A DNA stretch of 12,337 bases. Source: an uncultured Erysipelotrichaceae bacterium. GTDB lineage: Bacteria; Bacillota_I; Bacilli_A; Erysipelotrichales; Erysipelotrichaceae. Positions within the stretch are counted from its first letter, which is position 1. Each line of letters starts with the position of its first letter. Shown piece by piece: positions 11,645-12,337 of the stretch. The notes under the pieces are model-generated. The model saw nothing but the letters and a program-made list of their open reading frames with translations. It was not told where the DNA came from and did not search any database. The translations under genes and the position numbers were made by a program. The stretch covers positions 1 to 12,337 of the forward strand of contig CALFEZ010000052.1 in the NCBI GenBank assembly GCA_937957895.1. Reading direction: 5' to 3'.

Positions 11645-12337
11645 ATGGATATTCTGCTATTACTATTCTGGCTTGTTGTCGGATTTGTATTGATCATCAA
11701 AGGTGGAGACTGGTTTGTCGATGCTGCTGTATACGTGGCAAAGATAACAGGGATCCCGAGTTTTATCATTGGTGCCACGATCGTATCTTTAGCAACGACA
11801 TTACCGGAAGTTCTTGTCTCTGTCATCGCTTCAGGAAGCGGAAACGTGGACCTTGCAATCGGGAATGCCTATGGGTCCGTGATCGCAAATCTTGGATTTA
11901 TCCTTGGCATTTCGCTCGCGATGATGCCTCCGGCACTCGCCAGCAAAGATCTTCTTCAAAAAGGTTGGTTTATGATTGCTTTGACTCTCATTTCACTGAT
12001 CTTGATGATCGATCTTGAGTTGGTCTTTGTTGAGAGTTTGGTACTTTGGGCAATGCTTGTCATGTTCTTTTGGATGAACATCAAAAATGTCAAAAACAAA
12101 CCTGAAGAAACAGAACTGCCAAAACACAATGGGGCAGACACAAAGAAACAGATTATCCTATTTTTTACTGGTGCATTGATGGTCATAGTCGGTGCTGAGT
12201 TACTGGTCAGAAATGCCACTGCTTTGGCAGAGTTGATACAGGTTCCACAAGCAGTGATCGGATTGACCATCGTTGCGATCGGTACCTCTTTACCGGAACT
12301 GGTTACTACCATCATGTCGATCGTCCAAAAAGAAGCA
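11645..12337 (+). CDS. Sodium/calcium exchanger family membrane protein (3' end outside window)
   Basis: 231 codons are open to the right edge with no stop, so the gene is partial. The protein belongs to the Ca2+/cation antiporter (CaCA, YrbG-like) family. The first alpha repeat is GATIVSLATTLPEVLVSVIAS (residues 44-64) with the following IGNAYGSVIANLGFILG, and the second begins with IGLTIVAIGTSLPELVTTI (206-224). Between them lie several hydrophobic helices and a hydrophilic loop (NKPEETELPKHNGADTKK, about 151-168). Such proteins exchange Na+ (or H+) for Ca2+ across the cell membrane. AAAGGAG precedes the ATG. It has its own promoter and follows the rnf terminator, so it is a separate unit. 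An Rnf-generated Na+ gradient could power it, but that is inference. Ion specificity cannot be read from the sequence. Confidence 0.92.
   Translation, partial: MDILLLLFWLVVGFVLIIKGGDWFVDAAVYVAKITGIPSFIIGATIVSLATTLPEVLVSVIASGSGNVDLAIGNAYGSVIANLGFILGISLAMMPPALASKDLLQKGWFMIALTLISLILMIDLELVFVESLVLWAMLVMFFWMNIKNVKNKPEETELPKHNGADTKKQIILFFTGALMVIVGAELLVRNATALAELIQVPQAVIGLTIVAIGTSLPELVTTIMSIVQKEA

Overview
The window looks like chromosome from a low-G+C Gram-positive (Bacillota) lineage, possibly one of the mollicute-related orders such as Izemoplasmatales, Haloplasmatales or Erysipelotrichales. Reasons: a lipoteichoic acid synthase-type sulfatase, a CvfD/YugI S1 protein beside pgi, a YuiD (DUF212) protein, strong GGAGG-type ribosome sites and Bacillus-style TRTG extended -10 promoters. 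TGA is used as a stop and TGG as Trp, so the code is the standard bacterial one. The order-level placement is inference. There are no mobile elements, CRISPR arrays or RNA genes that I can see.

Layout. The last codons of a rightward gene end at 40 with a strong terminator. A leftward pair follows: yuiD-like then nfu-like (924 to 223). Divergent from it is a rightward pair, cvfD-like then pgi (1000 to 2629), ending at a hairpin shared with a leftward operon, apbE then ltaS-like (5769 to 2652). Divergent from apbE is a rightward seven-gene operon (5996 to 11500): rnfC, rnfD, rnfG, rnfE, rnfA, a 58-residue Cys-rich membrane protein, and rnfB. After its terminator a Na+/Ca2+ exchanger-family gene begins with its own promoter and runs off the right end.

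The centre of interest is the Rnf operon (ferredoxin:NAD+ oxidoreductase, a redox-driven ion pump). It differs from the textbook complex in three ways. (1) RnfD carries an additional transmembrane helix and an FMN-binding domain at its C-terminus, and RnfG carries a second FMN-binding domain. These two extra domains are about 60% identical to each other, so they arose by duplication. With the normal sites, the operon encodes four predicted covalent FMN sites on or near the outer face. (2) RnfB is only 113 residues: it keeps the membrane anchor and the CxxCxxxxC...C cluster but lacks the ferredoxin-like domain. (3) A tiny four-cysteine membrane protein, missed by a length cutoff, sits between rnfA and rnfB and overlaps both. 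It recalls NqrM, the iron-delivery factor of the related Nqr pump. The flavin transferase ApbE that would load the FMN sites is encoded divergently from rnfC. My working reading is an Rnf variant with an extended extracytoplasmic flavin relay.

Two window-wide features also stand out. All five promoters I can place are extended -10 promoters, several with very short leaders. The tetranucleotide GATC is strongly over-represented, about 160 copies by hand count against roughly 45 expected from composition.
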